In this document: positions 1 through 8,062 of the stretch, one piece after another | Layout: the number at the start of each line of letters is the position of its first letter | How positions within the stretch are numbered: the stretch's first letter is position 1 | Assembly (NCBI GenBank): GCA_964441025.1 | Contig: CAYTXG010000003.1 | Location: 70,562 to 134,561, forward strand | DNA from: JAAZIN01 sp964441025 | GTDB taxonomy: Bacteria > Bacillota > Dethiobacteria > DTU022 | Length of the DNA stretch: 64,000 nucleotides | Reading direction: 5' to 3' | The notes under the pieces: model-generated | Database searches by the model: none | Told to the model about the DNA's origin: nothing | Seen by the model: only the letters and a program-made list of their open reading frames with translations | Position numbers and translations under genes: made by a program

Positions 1-50
1 CAAAAAGATTCCGCCCCCGCCCCTTCATGGAGATCATCGGGAGGGATAAA

Positions 51-79
51 TTGACCCGGCCGCCCCACTCTGTTATATT
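51..79 (+). promoter_or_regulatory. sigma-A promoter of the aconitase gene
   Basis: TTGACC at 51-56 and TATATT at 74-79 are separated by exactly 17 nt. This is a near-consensus housekeeping promoter, about 40 nt upstream of the aconitase start. Confidence 0.7.
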
Positions 80-119
80 TTAACCAATTGCATAAGCGCG
101 GAAAGAGGGGAACAAAGGC

Positions 120-2042
120 ATGCCTGACAACGTAGCGGTAAAAATACTGAAAGAACACCTTGTTAGCGGCCGGCTGCGGCAGGGAGAGGAGATCGCCATC
201 CGCATCGACCAGACGCTGACGCAGGATGCCACCGGCACCATGGCCTGTCTACAGTTTGAAGCGCTGGGCAGATCGCGGGTCAGCACCGAACTCTCAGTAA
301 GCTACATTGATCACAACACCATCCAGGGCAGCTTCGAAAACGCCGATGACCACCGTTACCTGCAATCAACGGCAGCCCGCTACGGAATCCACTTTTCCCG
401 CCCCGGCAATGGGATCTGCCACCAGGTTCACCTGGAGCGCTTTGGCATTCCGGGGAAAACCCTTCTCGGCTCGGACAGCCATACACCCACGGGGGGCGGC
501 CTGGGTATGCTGGCCATCGGTGCTGGAGGGCTGGATATAGCGGTAGCCATGGCCGGCTCCCCTTACTATCTGAACATGCCGGGAGTGCTCCGGGTAAAAC
601 TCATGGGAGCGCTGCCTCCCTGGTGCGGAGCCAAGGATGTAATCCTGGAGCTGCTCCGCCGCCTCACCGTTAAGGGAGGTGTGGGCCGGATTATCGAGTA
701 CGGCGGCCCGGGTGCAGCCCTGCTGACGGTCCCCCAGCGGGCCACGATCACCAATATGGGCGCCGAACTGGGAGCAACCTCCTCCATATTCCCCAGCGAT
801 GAGCAAACCCGAAGTTTTCTTTCCTCCCAGGGGCGAGGGGGGGCCTGGAGAGAGCTGCAGGCTGATCCGGACGCCCTTTATGACGATGAGATCACCCTTG
901 AGCTGGACAAACTTGAGCCGCTGGCAGCCTGCCCGCACAGCCCCGATGCAGTCAAATCCCTCCGCGAAATTGGCCCCCTCCCTGTGGACCAGGTCGCCAT
1001 CGGCAGCTGCACAAATTCCTCTTTTCAGGATCTGCTCCTCGTTGCGGAGATGCTGGAGGGTAAAACCGTCCACAGGCGCGTCAGCCTGGTGATCGCGCCC
1101 GGTTCGCGCCAGGTTTTATTGATGCTGGCGCGCAGTGGAGCCCTTGAGAAGCTGATTGCCGCGGGGGCAAGGGTTCTCGAACCGGCCTGCGGCCCCTGCA
1201 TCGGGATGGGACAGGCCCCTCCCTCGGGCTCCCTGTCGGTGCGCACATTCAACAGAAATTTTCAGGGGCGCTGCGGCACGGCAGATGCATCGGTTTATCT
1301 CACCGGCCCGGCGGCGGCGGCAGCGGCAGCCCTGCGCGGCTGCCTCACCGATCCCCGGGCACTGGGAGAACCTCCGGAGCTGCCTGAGGCGCCGCCGCCC
1401 ATAATAGATGATAATATGATCATCAGCCCGCCTGAAAACAGCGGCAAAGTGGAGATTGTCCGCGGCCCCAATATCAAGCCTCTGCCCCTGAACAACCCCC
1501 TGACAGGCGATCTATCCATGACCCTCCTGCTGAAGACAGGGGATCATGTTACCACCGATCAGATCATGCCCGCCGGGGCCGGGGTTTTACCTTTGCGCTC
1601 AAATATTCCGGCGATAAGCGAGTATGTTTTTGCGCCCCTTGATCAGAGTTTCTCCCGGCGGGCCCGGAAAGCCGGCAGCGGGCTCGTTGTCGGCGGAGAG
1701 AATTACGGCCAGGGCTCGAGCCGGGAGCATGCCGCTCTGGCGCCCATGTATCTCGGAGTAAAGGCGGTCCTGGCGAAGTCTTTTGCCCGGATCCACCATA
1801 CCAACCTGGTCAATTTTGGGATCATCCCCCTGATTTTTCAATCCCCGGCCGACTATGATCTGCTGCAGCAGGATGATTGCCTGGTAATCAAAAACGTGCA
1901 TGAACAGCTGGCCGGGGGGAGCATCACCATCACCAACTGCACCCGGGGCTGCTCTTTTACGGTAAGGCATGAACTCTCGCCGCGCCAGCTCGGGATAATC
2001 AAGGCGGGCGGGCTCTTATTGGAGGTTGGAGGTCGGAAGTAG
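120..2042 (+). CDS. acnA: aconitate hydratase (short clostridial type)
   Basis: Cytosolic [4Fe-4S] hydro-lyase that interconverts citrate and isocitrate through cis-aconitate, supplying 2-oxoglutarate for glutamate synthesis. The 640 residues match the compact single-chain aconitases of anaerobic Firmicutes rather than the roughly 900-residue AcnA of aerobes. Visible motifs are GSDSHTPTGG near residue 117, then IGSCTNSS near 294 and ACGPCIGMG near 356, which carry the three cluster cysteines. After a linker, the swivelling domain has GSSREHAALAP near 532. The ATG at 120 follows AGAGGGG. The last codons (EVGGRK and the TAG stop) lie inside a repeat that recurs at the end of the gene at 14123. 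3-isopropylmalate dehydratase is less likely because that enzyme is normally split into two chains. Confidence 0.92.
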   Translation: MPDNVAVKILKEHLVSGRLRQGEEIAIRIDQTLTQDATGTMACLQFEALGRSRVSTELSVSYIDHNTIQGSFENADDHRYLQSTAARYGIHFSRPGNGICHQVHLERFGIPGKTLLGSDSHTPTGGGLGMLAIGAGGLDIAVAMAGSPYYLNMPGVLRVKLMGALPPWCGAKDVILELLRRLTVKGGVGRIIEYGGPGAALLTVPQRATITNMGAELGATSSIFPSDEQTRSFLSSQGRGGAWRELQADPDALYDDEITLELDKLEPLAACPHSPDAVKSLREIGPLPVDQVAIGSCTNSSFQDLLLVAEMLEGKTVHRRVSLVIAPGSRQVLLMLARSGALEKLIAAGARVLEPACGPCIGMGQAPPSGSLSVRTFNRNFQGRCGTADASVYLTGPAAAAAAALRGCLTDPRALGEPPELPEAPPPIIDDNMIISPPENSGKVEIVRGPNIKPLPLNNPLTGDLSMTLLLKTGDHVTTDQIMPAGAGVLPLRSNIPAISEYVFAPLDQSFSRRARKAGSGLVVGGENYGQGSSREHAALAPMYLGVKAVLAKSFARIHHTNLVNFGIIPLIFQSPADYDLLQQDDCLVIKNVHEQLAGGSITITNCTRGCSFTVRHELSPRQLGIIKAGGLLLEVGGRK

Positions 2043-2059
2043 GAGGTTGGAAAGGCAGG
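2021..2059 (+). repeat. GGTTGG-rich 3'-end repeat, copy 1
   Basis: A purine-rich stretch of about 39 nt built from GGAGGTTGGA-type units. It matches the minus-strand sequence at 14097-14135 at roughly 35 of 39 positions. It contains the aconitase stop codon at 2040-2042 and continues into the 3' UTR. Confidence 0.6.
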
Positions 2060-2072
2060 GCAAGGCTGCGAT

Positions 2073-2465
2073 TTAGTCTCCCGGGATTCTTTTGCCATAG
2101 GCGACGGCCACGGCGGCGGCAAAGGGCGGTTCGTGGGTCATGGACAGGGCAATCCGGCTGATGCCCCCATCAGCGGCCCTGGAGGCGGCACAACCTGAAA
2201 GCCGCACCCGGGGCGGCCTGCCGGGTAGTGCGATGATCTCCACATCCTGCCATGACGCCGGGGCATAGCCGCATCCTATTGCCTTTAAAACCGCCTCCTT
2301 GGCGGCGAAGCGGGCGGCCATGGCCGGGAAAAGAGGGCGCCGCGGCAGAAGCAGAGAGAGCTCGGCGGTGCTAAAAAGCCGCCTTAAAAAGCGCCGCGGG
2401 CGGCGGCGGTAAGCCCGCTCGATCCGGGCTATAGAAACCAGGTCAACACCCACGCCGGCAACCAT
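2073..2465 (-). CDS. acpS: holo-[acyl-carrier-protein] synthase
   Basis: Transfers 4'-phosphopantetheine from CoA to the conserved serine of apo-acyl carrier protein, activating it for fatty-acid synthesis in the cytosol. At 130 residues it has the usual AcpS length. The family signature GVDLVSIARIE begins at residue 5 with the Mg-binding Asp, and FAAKEAVLKAIGCG near 54-67 supplies the second metal/CoA-binding segment. The ATG at 2465 follows AAAGGTG. It converges on the aconitase gene and lies back-to-back with the cold shock gene. A broader Sfp-type transferase would be about 220 residues, so AcpS is favoured. Confidence 0.93.
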   Translation of the reverse strand: MVAGVGVDLVSIARIERAYRRRPRRFLRRLFSTAELSLLLPRRPLFPAMAARFAAKEAVLKAIGCGYAPASWQDVEIIALPGRPPRVRLSGCAASRAADGGISRIALSMTHEPPFAAAVAVAYGKRIPGD

Positions 2466-2637
2466 GAAGCCAACACCTTTCCATTCACCTTTTTAAAATA
2501 TACCCCAACAGGGGCAGCAGCGCAACATGCCCTTTTTTTCGTTTTTTCTTTATCTTGCATTTATGCGGATAATATGTTAATGTCGTATCGAAATTCGCCC
2601 CGCCGCCGGCAGGGCATTCTAGGAGGTAACGGATTTA

Positions 2638-2835
2638 ATGCAAGGTCGGGTGAAATGGTTTAACCCTCAAAAAGGGTACGGATTTATCGAGGTAGAGGAA
2701 GGAAAAGATGTGTTCGTGCATTACTCGGAAATTAAGGAAGAGGGATTTAAAACCCTGGAAGAAGGTCAGGAGGTAGAATTCGAAATAGTCGAAGGAAACC
2801 GCGGACCCCAGGCTGCAAACGTGACCAAGTTATAG
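2638..2835 (+). CDS. cold shock protein, CspA/CspB family
   Basis: Single-stranded nucleic-acid-binding OB-fold protein of 65 residues, the standard length, that acts as an RNA chaperone during cold or growth transitions. The RNP1-like KGYGFIE is at 12-18 and the RNP2-like VFVHYS at 25-30, with the surface aromatics W7, F8, F16 and F26 in place. The start is fixed by a strong AGGAGGT 11 nt upstream. The upstream region is AT-rich, unlike its surroundings, but I could not place a convincing promoter with correct spacing. A clear intrinsic terminator follows, so the gene is monocistronic. Confidence 0.95.
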   Translation: MQGRVKWFNPQKGYGFIEVEEGKDVFVHYSEIKEEGFKTLEEGQEVEFEIVEGNRGPQAANVTKL

Positions 2836-2880
2836 GTCCGGGCTCACCTGGATCAGAAACTGCCAGCGTTTGAAACCAAA

Positions 2881-2906
2881 GCCGGTTTAACAACCGGCTT
2901 TTTTAT
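2881..2906 (+). terminator. intrinsic terminator of the cold shock gene
   Basis: Perfect 7-bp stem GCCGGTT / AACCGGC (2881-2887 and 2892-2898) with a 4-nt loop, followed by a run of seven T, 45 nt after the stop. Confidence 0.88.
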
Positions 2907-3057
2907 TTCCCGGCGGGCCGGATAGAGCGGAGCAATTACCGGCCCGGCAGAGCCCCGGTTCAGCTGTTTTTTCCGTAAACGCCCAGCCCGGCGGCCTCGG
3001 TAAATACAGCGGCGGCTCCTGATCAGATACGCCTTCGGCGCAGGAGCGGCACTCAGG

Positions 3058-3972
3058 CTATTCCGGCAGGATCTGCAGCAGACGCAGCCCCCAGAGCAGC
3101 GGCGTTATCCGGATCTCCTCTCCGGCAAGAGCGCGGCGGAAAAAACCCATGGCAATGGCGGTGCGCGCCTGCAGCATCGCCTCCCCTGACTCCGCCGCAG
3201 CCAGCGCCGGCGCACCCATATAGGGTTTCATCTGCCGATCACCCACCCAGGCCAGCGTTGCAGCAAGATGTTTTATATCTTCGCCAAGAATTCGCGAAAA
3301 AAGGGAAACAAGGCGTCCGAGAAATAGAACTGCTCCCGACGAGGGCGGCGGCAGCGAAGGCTCCACCGTGCGCCAGTTTTCCCTGACCTGCTCCGGGTGG
3401 GACCGCAGCATTAGTGAAGTTTCATTGGTCCCCGCATGGGCATCGGCATCGTCACCGCAGTTGCCCGGCCGCAGCCCCGTCTCTTCCAGAAAGGCGGGAT
3501 CATGCTGAACCATGAGCCGGAAATCACGGTTGAAAGGATTTACCAGACAGAAGCGGTGGCGGCGCCAGGCCTGCCGCGAGGCCGCTTCGGTGGCCATCTG
3601 GTGCCGCGGGCCGCCATGATTGTCTGCCAGAAATAGGTAGCGGAAACCCTGCGCCGCCAGCCCCCTGACATATGCCAGCAGCACTTTCCGCAGCAGAGGA
3701 GCAGGCACCGACAGGGAGCCCTTTACCGGCAGGGCGTCGGAGCCCAGGTACAGGGAAGGCAGCTCCACAAGGGTATAATCGGGATATTCTTCATGCAGGG
3801 CGTCTGCATAGCGCTGCAGCAGATCCTGGGCGACAAAGACATCGGTACCCAGGGGCAGGTGCGGGCCGTGAACCTCAATGGGGCTTACCGCCATCAGAAA
3901 AATGGTTTTCTCCCGGTCCAGGGCCTCAATCTCGGGGAGTGACATTCGGACATAGGTCGCCGTCTCGGCCAT
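3058..3972 (-). CDS. creatininase-family amidohydrolase
   Basis: Member of the creatininase / MftE superfamily of metal-dependent cyclic-amide or peptide hydrolases. The pattern EVHGPHLPLGTD (metal ligands Glu, His and Asp near residues 33-44) is followed by ADNHGGPRHQ and by DAHAGTNETSLM, which carries the late Glu. At 304 residues it is slightly longer than the roughly 250-residue family norm. I chose the ATG at 3972 because GGAGG lies 8 nt upstream; the GTG at 3981 would overlap that ribosome site. No mycofactocin genes are nearby, so the substrate cannot be read from context. Confidence 0.78.
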   Translation of the reverse strand: MAETATYVRMSLPEIEALDREKTIFLMAVSPIEVHGPHLPLGTDVFVAQDLLQRYADALHEEYPDYTLVELPSLYLGSDALPVKGSLSVPAPLLRKVLLAYVRGLAAQGFRYLFLADNHGGPRHQMATEAASRQAWRRHRFCLVNPFNRDFRLMVQHDPAFLEETGLRPGNCGDDADAHAGTNETSLMLRSHPEQVRENWRTVEPSLPPPSSGAVLFLGRLVSLFSRILGEDIKHLAATLAWVGDRQMKPYMGAPALAAAESGEAMLQARTAIAMGFFRRALAGEEIRITPLLWGLRLLQILPE

Positions 3973-4211
3973 TGGGAACACCTCCGGTTGAATTTTATAT
4001 TCTTCTACCTGATCATTTATTCCCGATTGAGGTGCTCCTTCCTGCTTGCCGCCCCGAGAATACGGGCCGCATTGGCAATGGCCAGCAAACCCCGGCCCAG
4101 ACCGCAGAGGGCTTCCAGGGGGTACCCGCTCCGGACAGGGTAAAAGCGATTAGAAATAGAGCCTCGCTGAAAAAAGGAAAAGGACCGGGATGGCGGATAA
4201 TCCTTAAAATC

Positions 4212-4244
4212 GGTTGGAGCCGGTGCCCGGCACCGGCTCCAACC
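4212..4244 (+). repeat. REP-like perfect hairpin, 15-bp stem
   Basis: Arms GGTTGGAGCCGGTGC and GCACCGGCTCCAACC pair perfectly around a 3-nt loop. It lies in the 328-nt gap between the divergent-free ends of the genes at 3972 and 4291, just downstream of the MBL gene on the minus strand. No T run follows on either strand, so it is not a typical terminator. The rest of the gap holds nothing else I can identify. Confidence 0.6.
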
Positions 4245-4290
4245 AACATATTCCTTGCAGTTTCTCTGTTAGCAAAAAGCAGGCGGCAGC

Positions 4291-4962
4291 CTAAAAGCTG
4301 TGTACCTCACCAGGCTGCAAAATAACGCAGTCCGTTTCCACCTGCCGCTCCACCTTCTCCTTGAACAGTTTTGGATCAGCTTCAATAATGGGCCAGGTGT
4401 TGTAATGAAAGGGGATCACCTGGCGGGCTTTTAAAAAGGAGGCGGCGACAGCGGCATCATCGATGCCCATGGTAAAATTATCGCCAATGGGCAAAAGGGC
4501 CAGGGCAAGGGCATGCAACTCCCCGATAAGCTTCATATCGCCGAAAAGGCCGGTGTCACCGCTAAAATAGATCACCTTGCCGCCGTATTCAACGATAAAG
4601 CCACAGGCATGGCCTCCGGGAATACCCGAGCCGTGAAGAGCCAGCGTCGCCTTGACCGATCCGAATGGAAAGCGGTGGCTGCCGCCGATATGCAGGGCAT
4701 GGGCGCGGCAGCCTCTTTCTTGTGCCGCATCGGCTATCTCCGCGGTAGAGATGATCAGTGCATCATTGGCGGCGGCAATGTCGTAGGCGTCGCCCAGATG
4801 ATCGCCATGCGCATGCGAGACGAGGATATAGCGGACCCTGATATCAGCGGGATCAACTTTTGCTGCAGGATTGCCCGAGAGGAAGGGATCAAAAAGCAGG
4901 GTTTCTCCATCTTGTCCCTCCAGTAAAAAACAGGCATGTCCCAAGAATGTGAGTTTCGGCAT
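4291..4962 (-). CDS. UPF0173 metallo-beta-lactamase-fold hydrolase
   Basis: Cytosolic MBL-fold metal-dependent hydrolase of the YtkL/UPF0173 family; the natural substrate is not established. At 223 residues it matches the family length of about 226. Visible are GHACFLLE at the N-terminus, the HAHGDHLGD zinc motif near 50, GHACGF, YFSGDTGLF near 125 and the family-typical end FHYNTWPII. Two adjacent ATGs occur at 4965 and 4962; GGAGG is 4 and 7 nt away respectively, favouring the inner one. The gene starts 5 nt after the stop of the receiver gene, so it is probably the last gene of a kinase-receiver-hydrolase operon. Confidence 0.85.
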   Translation of the reverse strand: MPKLTFLGHACFLLEGQDGETLLFDPFLSGNPAAKVDPADIRVRYILVSHAHGDHLGDAYDIAAANDALIISTAEIADAAQERGCRAHALHIGGSHRFPFGSVKATLALHGSGIPGGHACGFIVEYGGKVIYFSGDTGLFGDMKLIGELHALALALLPIGDNFTMGIDDAAVAASFLKARQVIPFHYNTWPIIEADPKLFKEKVERQVETDCVILQPGEVHSF

Positions 4963-4966
4963 CATA

Positions 4967-5419
4967 TCACCTCCGGGAATATACTCCTTCATCACCTGCA
5001 GCCATTCTATCATAAACTTTTTGCAGCGGCATAGATCCGCTGTTAACAATCCCCGGCACCGGCACCGCCTCGGCAACCAGTTTCAGCAAGTCTTTTACAT
5101 TGAAAGGTTTTTCCAGAACGCCTACTATATTTTCTTCCGCTTCAACCCGATCTGCAATTGCTTCCTTGTAACCTGTGACAAAAAGAATTTTCACATCATT
5201 ATGATCCTGCCGGATCATCCGGGCTACTTCGAAACCATTCACCGCACCAAGTTTTATATCAATAATTGCCAGGCGGGGACGGTAGCGGCTCACAGCACTG
5301 ATTCCCCTCGCTGCATCACCGGCCACATCGCAGCTATAGTTACACATGGCCAGAACCTGCTGTAGTATCCAGCGGATGCCTTCATCATCATCAATTACCA
5401 CTACATCAACGGAATCCAT
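4967..5419 (-). CDS. stand-alone response regulator receiver protein
   Basis: Single CheY-like receiver domain of 150 residues with no recognisable output domain, so it probably acts by protein-protein contact or phosphotransfer, as Spo0F does. The acidic pocket is D10-D12, the phosphoacceptor is D54 in LAIIDIK, T82 is in LFVTGYK and the conserved lysine is K104 in LEKPF. Roughly 30 C-terminal residues (from about 120) extend past the fold. It lies 46 nt downstream of a histidine kinase gene on the same strand, the likely phosphodonor, and 4 nt before the MBL hydrolase. Confidence 0.88.
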   Translation of the reverse strand: MDSVDVVVIDDDEGIRWILQQVLAMCNYSCDVAGDAARGISAVSRYRPRLAIIDIKLGAVNGFEVARMIRQDHNDVKILFVTGYKEAIADRVEAEENIVGVLEKPFNVKDLLKLVAEAVPVPGIVNSGSMPLQKVYDRMAAGDEGVYSRR

Positions 5420-5465
5420 CCTTTCATCCCTTTCTCTTTATATTGATCCTCCAAACAGGCTCGTG

Positions 5466-7487
5466 TTACGTTATATTATCGCAGACCGGCAGTGCCAGGT
5501 TGACCGTTGTCCCTTTGCCCACCCCGCTCACTATATCCAGATCTCCTCCCATCATTCTCACAATTGTTGAAGAGATGTAGAGGCCCAGCCCGGTGCCGCC
5601 GGGCTTTGTCGTAAAAAACGGCCTGGTTAACATCTCCATATTTTCAGCGGGAATCCCCGGCCCGTTATCCTTCAGGATAACATGGACCCGGCCATTTCTC
5701 AGAGAAGTGGATATTTCCAGTTCGCCCCCTTCCCTCAGCGCTTCAATGGCGTTGCGGGCAATATTGAGCAGCACCTGCTTGATGCTGTCGGGAGAACCGA
5801 GTACCTCCGGCATCTTCCCCGGGCAGAGATTGATCTTAAGATCTATTTCGTTTAGCAAAGCTTCACTGTTCAGCAAAAAGGATAATTCATGGATAATATC
5901 ATTTAAATTTACCTTTTCCAGTCTTTTTTCCGGCTGGGGCTTGGTGATATCCAAAAAATTTGTAAGTATAGCACCCATCCGGTCCATTTCGCACTCCAGC
6001 TTAAGCAGCAGTTCCTCCTGCTTGACGGGATCTTCAAAAATTCTGATCAGCTGAATAGCCGCCTTTGCCGTAGCCAGGGGGTTGCGAATTTCATGGGCCA
6101 ACCCGGCGGCGACCTCCCCTGCTTTGGCCAGCCTTTCCCAATCCTGGATTTCATGATGGATTTTTACCCGTTCGTTTATATCGCTGAACAGCAGAACAGC
6201 GCCGGCGCTGCCGCCATCTTCGCGCAACAGGGGAACAACCTCCCAGCACAGATAGCCCTGTGAACCCCCGCCGGCCGGGGCGGAACATTCCTGCATAGAA
6301 CTACCGTTGTTTCCGGCAGCAATGCAGACGGCCTCTTCAATTTGATGGTCCAGATTGCAGCAGCCGATCGGCATACCTGCCTTGGGAATCGTCCTGTCCA
6401 AACCGTTGAAGAATGTTTTTGCCGCGTGGTTCATCAAGAAAATGATGCCCTTGCTGTCGACGACAACAATGCCCTGCTCGATGGAGTTAAAAATTTTTCC
6501 CCAGCGATATTGAAATACTCTTGACAGCAGTGAAACTTTCAGGGCAAGGGCGGCCTTTTCAGCCAGAGCAAGAAGCGCCTGCCGGAAAGGGCCGCCTTCT
6601 GCGCTGATGAGGCCCAGGTAGACGGAGGCGGCGCCGCTCCTGCAGTGAAGCCCTTCAAATGTCGAGGCGTATTCCTTTTCGACCCTCTCTTGAACCAGTC
6701 CGCCAAAAATATGGACCGGATCTTTCAGCCTCCCCAGCGATTTCCAATCATCTGCTAGAGCTGTCATGATCCGGTGCCCTTCACCACAGCTGAGAGTTAG
6801 CATCCGGCCCGGATGCTCATAACTGAAGACAAAAGCGCCCCCGTCCCCGGCAAAAGCCGCCAGGAAACAGGCTATGAGTTTCAGGACGGCTTCCAGATCA
6901 AAATATCCGGGATCAAAAGTCAGCGCTATAAGCTCGTTAACCAAAGCAACGGCCGGCAGAAGCGCAACCAGGCCCGGTTCACTGCAGCAGCGGTACAGCG
7001 CGGAGTGCAGACTGACGATCCGGGCAAGACGCTCCTTTATCTCCCTCCGGGCCGCCGGCGTCATATGAACGCTTAAAGGGCTGCGCCTGGGGTCCTTCAG
7101 CCCCTCCGCCCCTTTTAAATAATCCTCCGGGTGTTTCGGTTTCCGCCCCTCGGAGCGGTATCCCAGAAGCAGAAAGGAACCGTTTTCGAGCCTGGCCGTG
7201 CTCACAACCATCCCGAAGGGATCAACCAGCAATTGACCTTTTCCAAGATCAGTATGCACCTGGGGGATACGTCTGTAGAAATCTTCATAAGCCGCCATCA
7301 GTGGAGGATGACCGCCCTGCCCGATGGCAGAACAGGGGGGATTATAAAGAGAAAGCAACCGTCCGCGCCGATCAATCGTGGCAATGCTCATCTTCAACAC
7401 ACATGCCAGGGCTTCCCAAAAATCATGCCATGGGGGCGTATGCCCTTCCTCCGGTTTACCGGACATGCAGTAAAACTTTATAATCAT
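5466..7487 (-). CDS. PAS-containing sensor histidine kinase
   Basis: Cytoplasmic-looking sensor kinase of 673 residues with no clear transmembrane segment. The order is an unrecognised N-terminal sensor (about 1-110), a GAF-like region (about 170-320), a PAS domain (IEQGIVVVDSKGIIFLMN, about 335-445), and a HisKA helix with the phosphorylatable H465 in LAHEIRNPLAT. The HATPase domain follows with the N box NIARNAIEAL near 575, DNGPGIP, and GTGLGLYISSTI. Its likely partner is the receiver just downstream. The start is uncertain: GGAGG sits only 2 nt before the ATG at 7487, and the next ATG is 21 nt later. The kinase core resembles NtrB/KinA-type enzymes. Confidence 0.87.
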   Translation of the reverse strand: MIIKFYCMSGKPEEGHTPPWHDFWEALACVLKMSIATIDRRGRLLSLYNPPCSAIGQGGHPPLMAAYEDFYRRIPQVHTDLGKGQLLVDPFGMVVSTARLENGSFLLLGYRSEGRKPKHPEDYLKGAEGLKDPRRSPLSVHMTPAARREIKERLARIVSLHSALYRCCSEPGLVALLPAVALVNELIALTFDPGYFDLEAVLKLIACFLAAFAGDGGAFVFSYEHPGRMLTLSCGEGHRIMTALADDWKSLGRLKDPVHIFGGLVQERVEKEYASTFEGLHCRSGAASVYLGLISAEGGPFRQALLALAEKAALALKVSLLSRVFQYRWGKIFNSIEQGIVVVDSKGIIFLMNHAAKTFFNGLDRTIPKAGMPIGCCNLDHQIEEAVCIAAGNNGSSMQECSAPAGGGSQGYLCWEVVPLLREDGGSAGAVLLFSDINERVKIHHEIQDWERLAKAGEVAAGLAHEIRNPLATAKAAIQLIRIFEDPVKQEELLLKLECEMDRMGAILTNFLDITKPQPEKRLEKVNLNDIIHELSFLLNSEALLNEIDLKINLCPGKMPEVLGSPDSIKQVLLNIARNAIEALREGGELEISTSLRNGRVHVILKDNGPGIPAENMEMLTRPFFTTKPGGTGLGLYISSTIVRMMGGDLDIVSGVGKGTTVNLALPVCDNIT

Positions 7488-8062
7488 CACCTCCAGAGTC
7501 GCTGATTTTAACGATAGCCGTGTACAACCCGTTCCAGAATACACGGGGCAAGCCCGGACCGGGAGTACTGTGAGAAACTGCGCTTTTTGATAAGTAGAAA
7601 ATTTTGCTGTATGTTGAGAGGGATTAGAGCAGGTCTGCTATACAAGTAAAGTTTCCTGATCCTTGCCGGTTTTACCTGTCAGCTGTTTCAAAATGTTTCC
7701 TGAATACTTTAACACTAAGTATAACAATTAGTGAAAATAAAAACAAGTATATTTTGCGTGGCGATGCTTACTTTTATGCTTAGTTTTGCTTTCTTTTTAC
7801 CGCGGGAGGCTGTACCCGCAGGAGATGGGGGCGAATATATGGGTTATCGGTCAAAAATGGCCCGTTACACGCCCCTGTTATTATTTGCCTTAACCCGCTT
7901 ATGCCGGCCCCGGAACAGGCCGCAGGACTGCACCTGGCGCCCCGCCCTGTAGTCCACCAGATGCGGATAAAAGGATCGCAGCCTTTCCCGGCGAACACTG
8001 TAGTTAAAATAGAGGCGCGCACTGTTATCTTGCAGCCGGGCCAGGCAACGGGGGGATCCATC
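7488..8062. other. 575-nt gap: divergent region and long thrC leader
   Basis: Between the kinase and threonine synthase genes. It holds the plus-strand promoter listed separately, a weak hairpin (CACTAA / TTAGTG near 7711-7731) and a GTG-started reading frame at 7731-7952 whose first 30 residues look like a signal peptide but which has no ribosome site. I recognise no known riboswitch class here. Confidence 0.5.
7587..7615 (+). promoter_or_regulatory. candidate sigma-A promoter, thrC direction
   Basis: TTGATA at 7587-7592 and TATGTT at 7610-7615 are spaced 17 nt. If used for threonine synthase it would give an unusually long leader of about 440 nt. Confidence 0.45.

Noticed and set aside
366..1073. 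235-codon open frame on the minus strand inside the aconitase gene
   Set aside because: Antisense shadow of a well-supported gene, with no domain features.
3672..4325. 217-codon plus-strand frame across the creatininase start
   Set aside because: Pro/Gly/Arg-rich shadow with no family resemblance; it runs through the gene on the other strand and the hairpin at 4212.
7731..7952. 73-codon frame with a signal-peptide-like start upstream of thrC
   Set aside because: GTG start without a ribosome site, and the sequence after residue 35 looks random; possibly the remnant of a secreted protein, but not supported as a gene.
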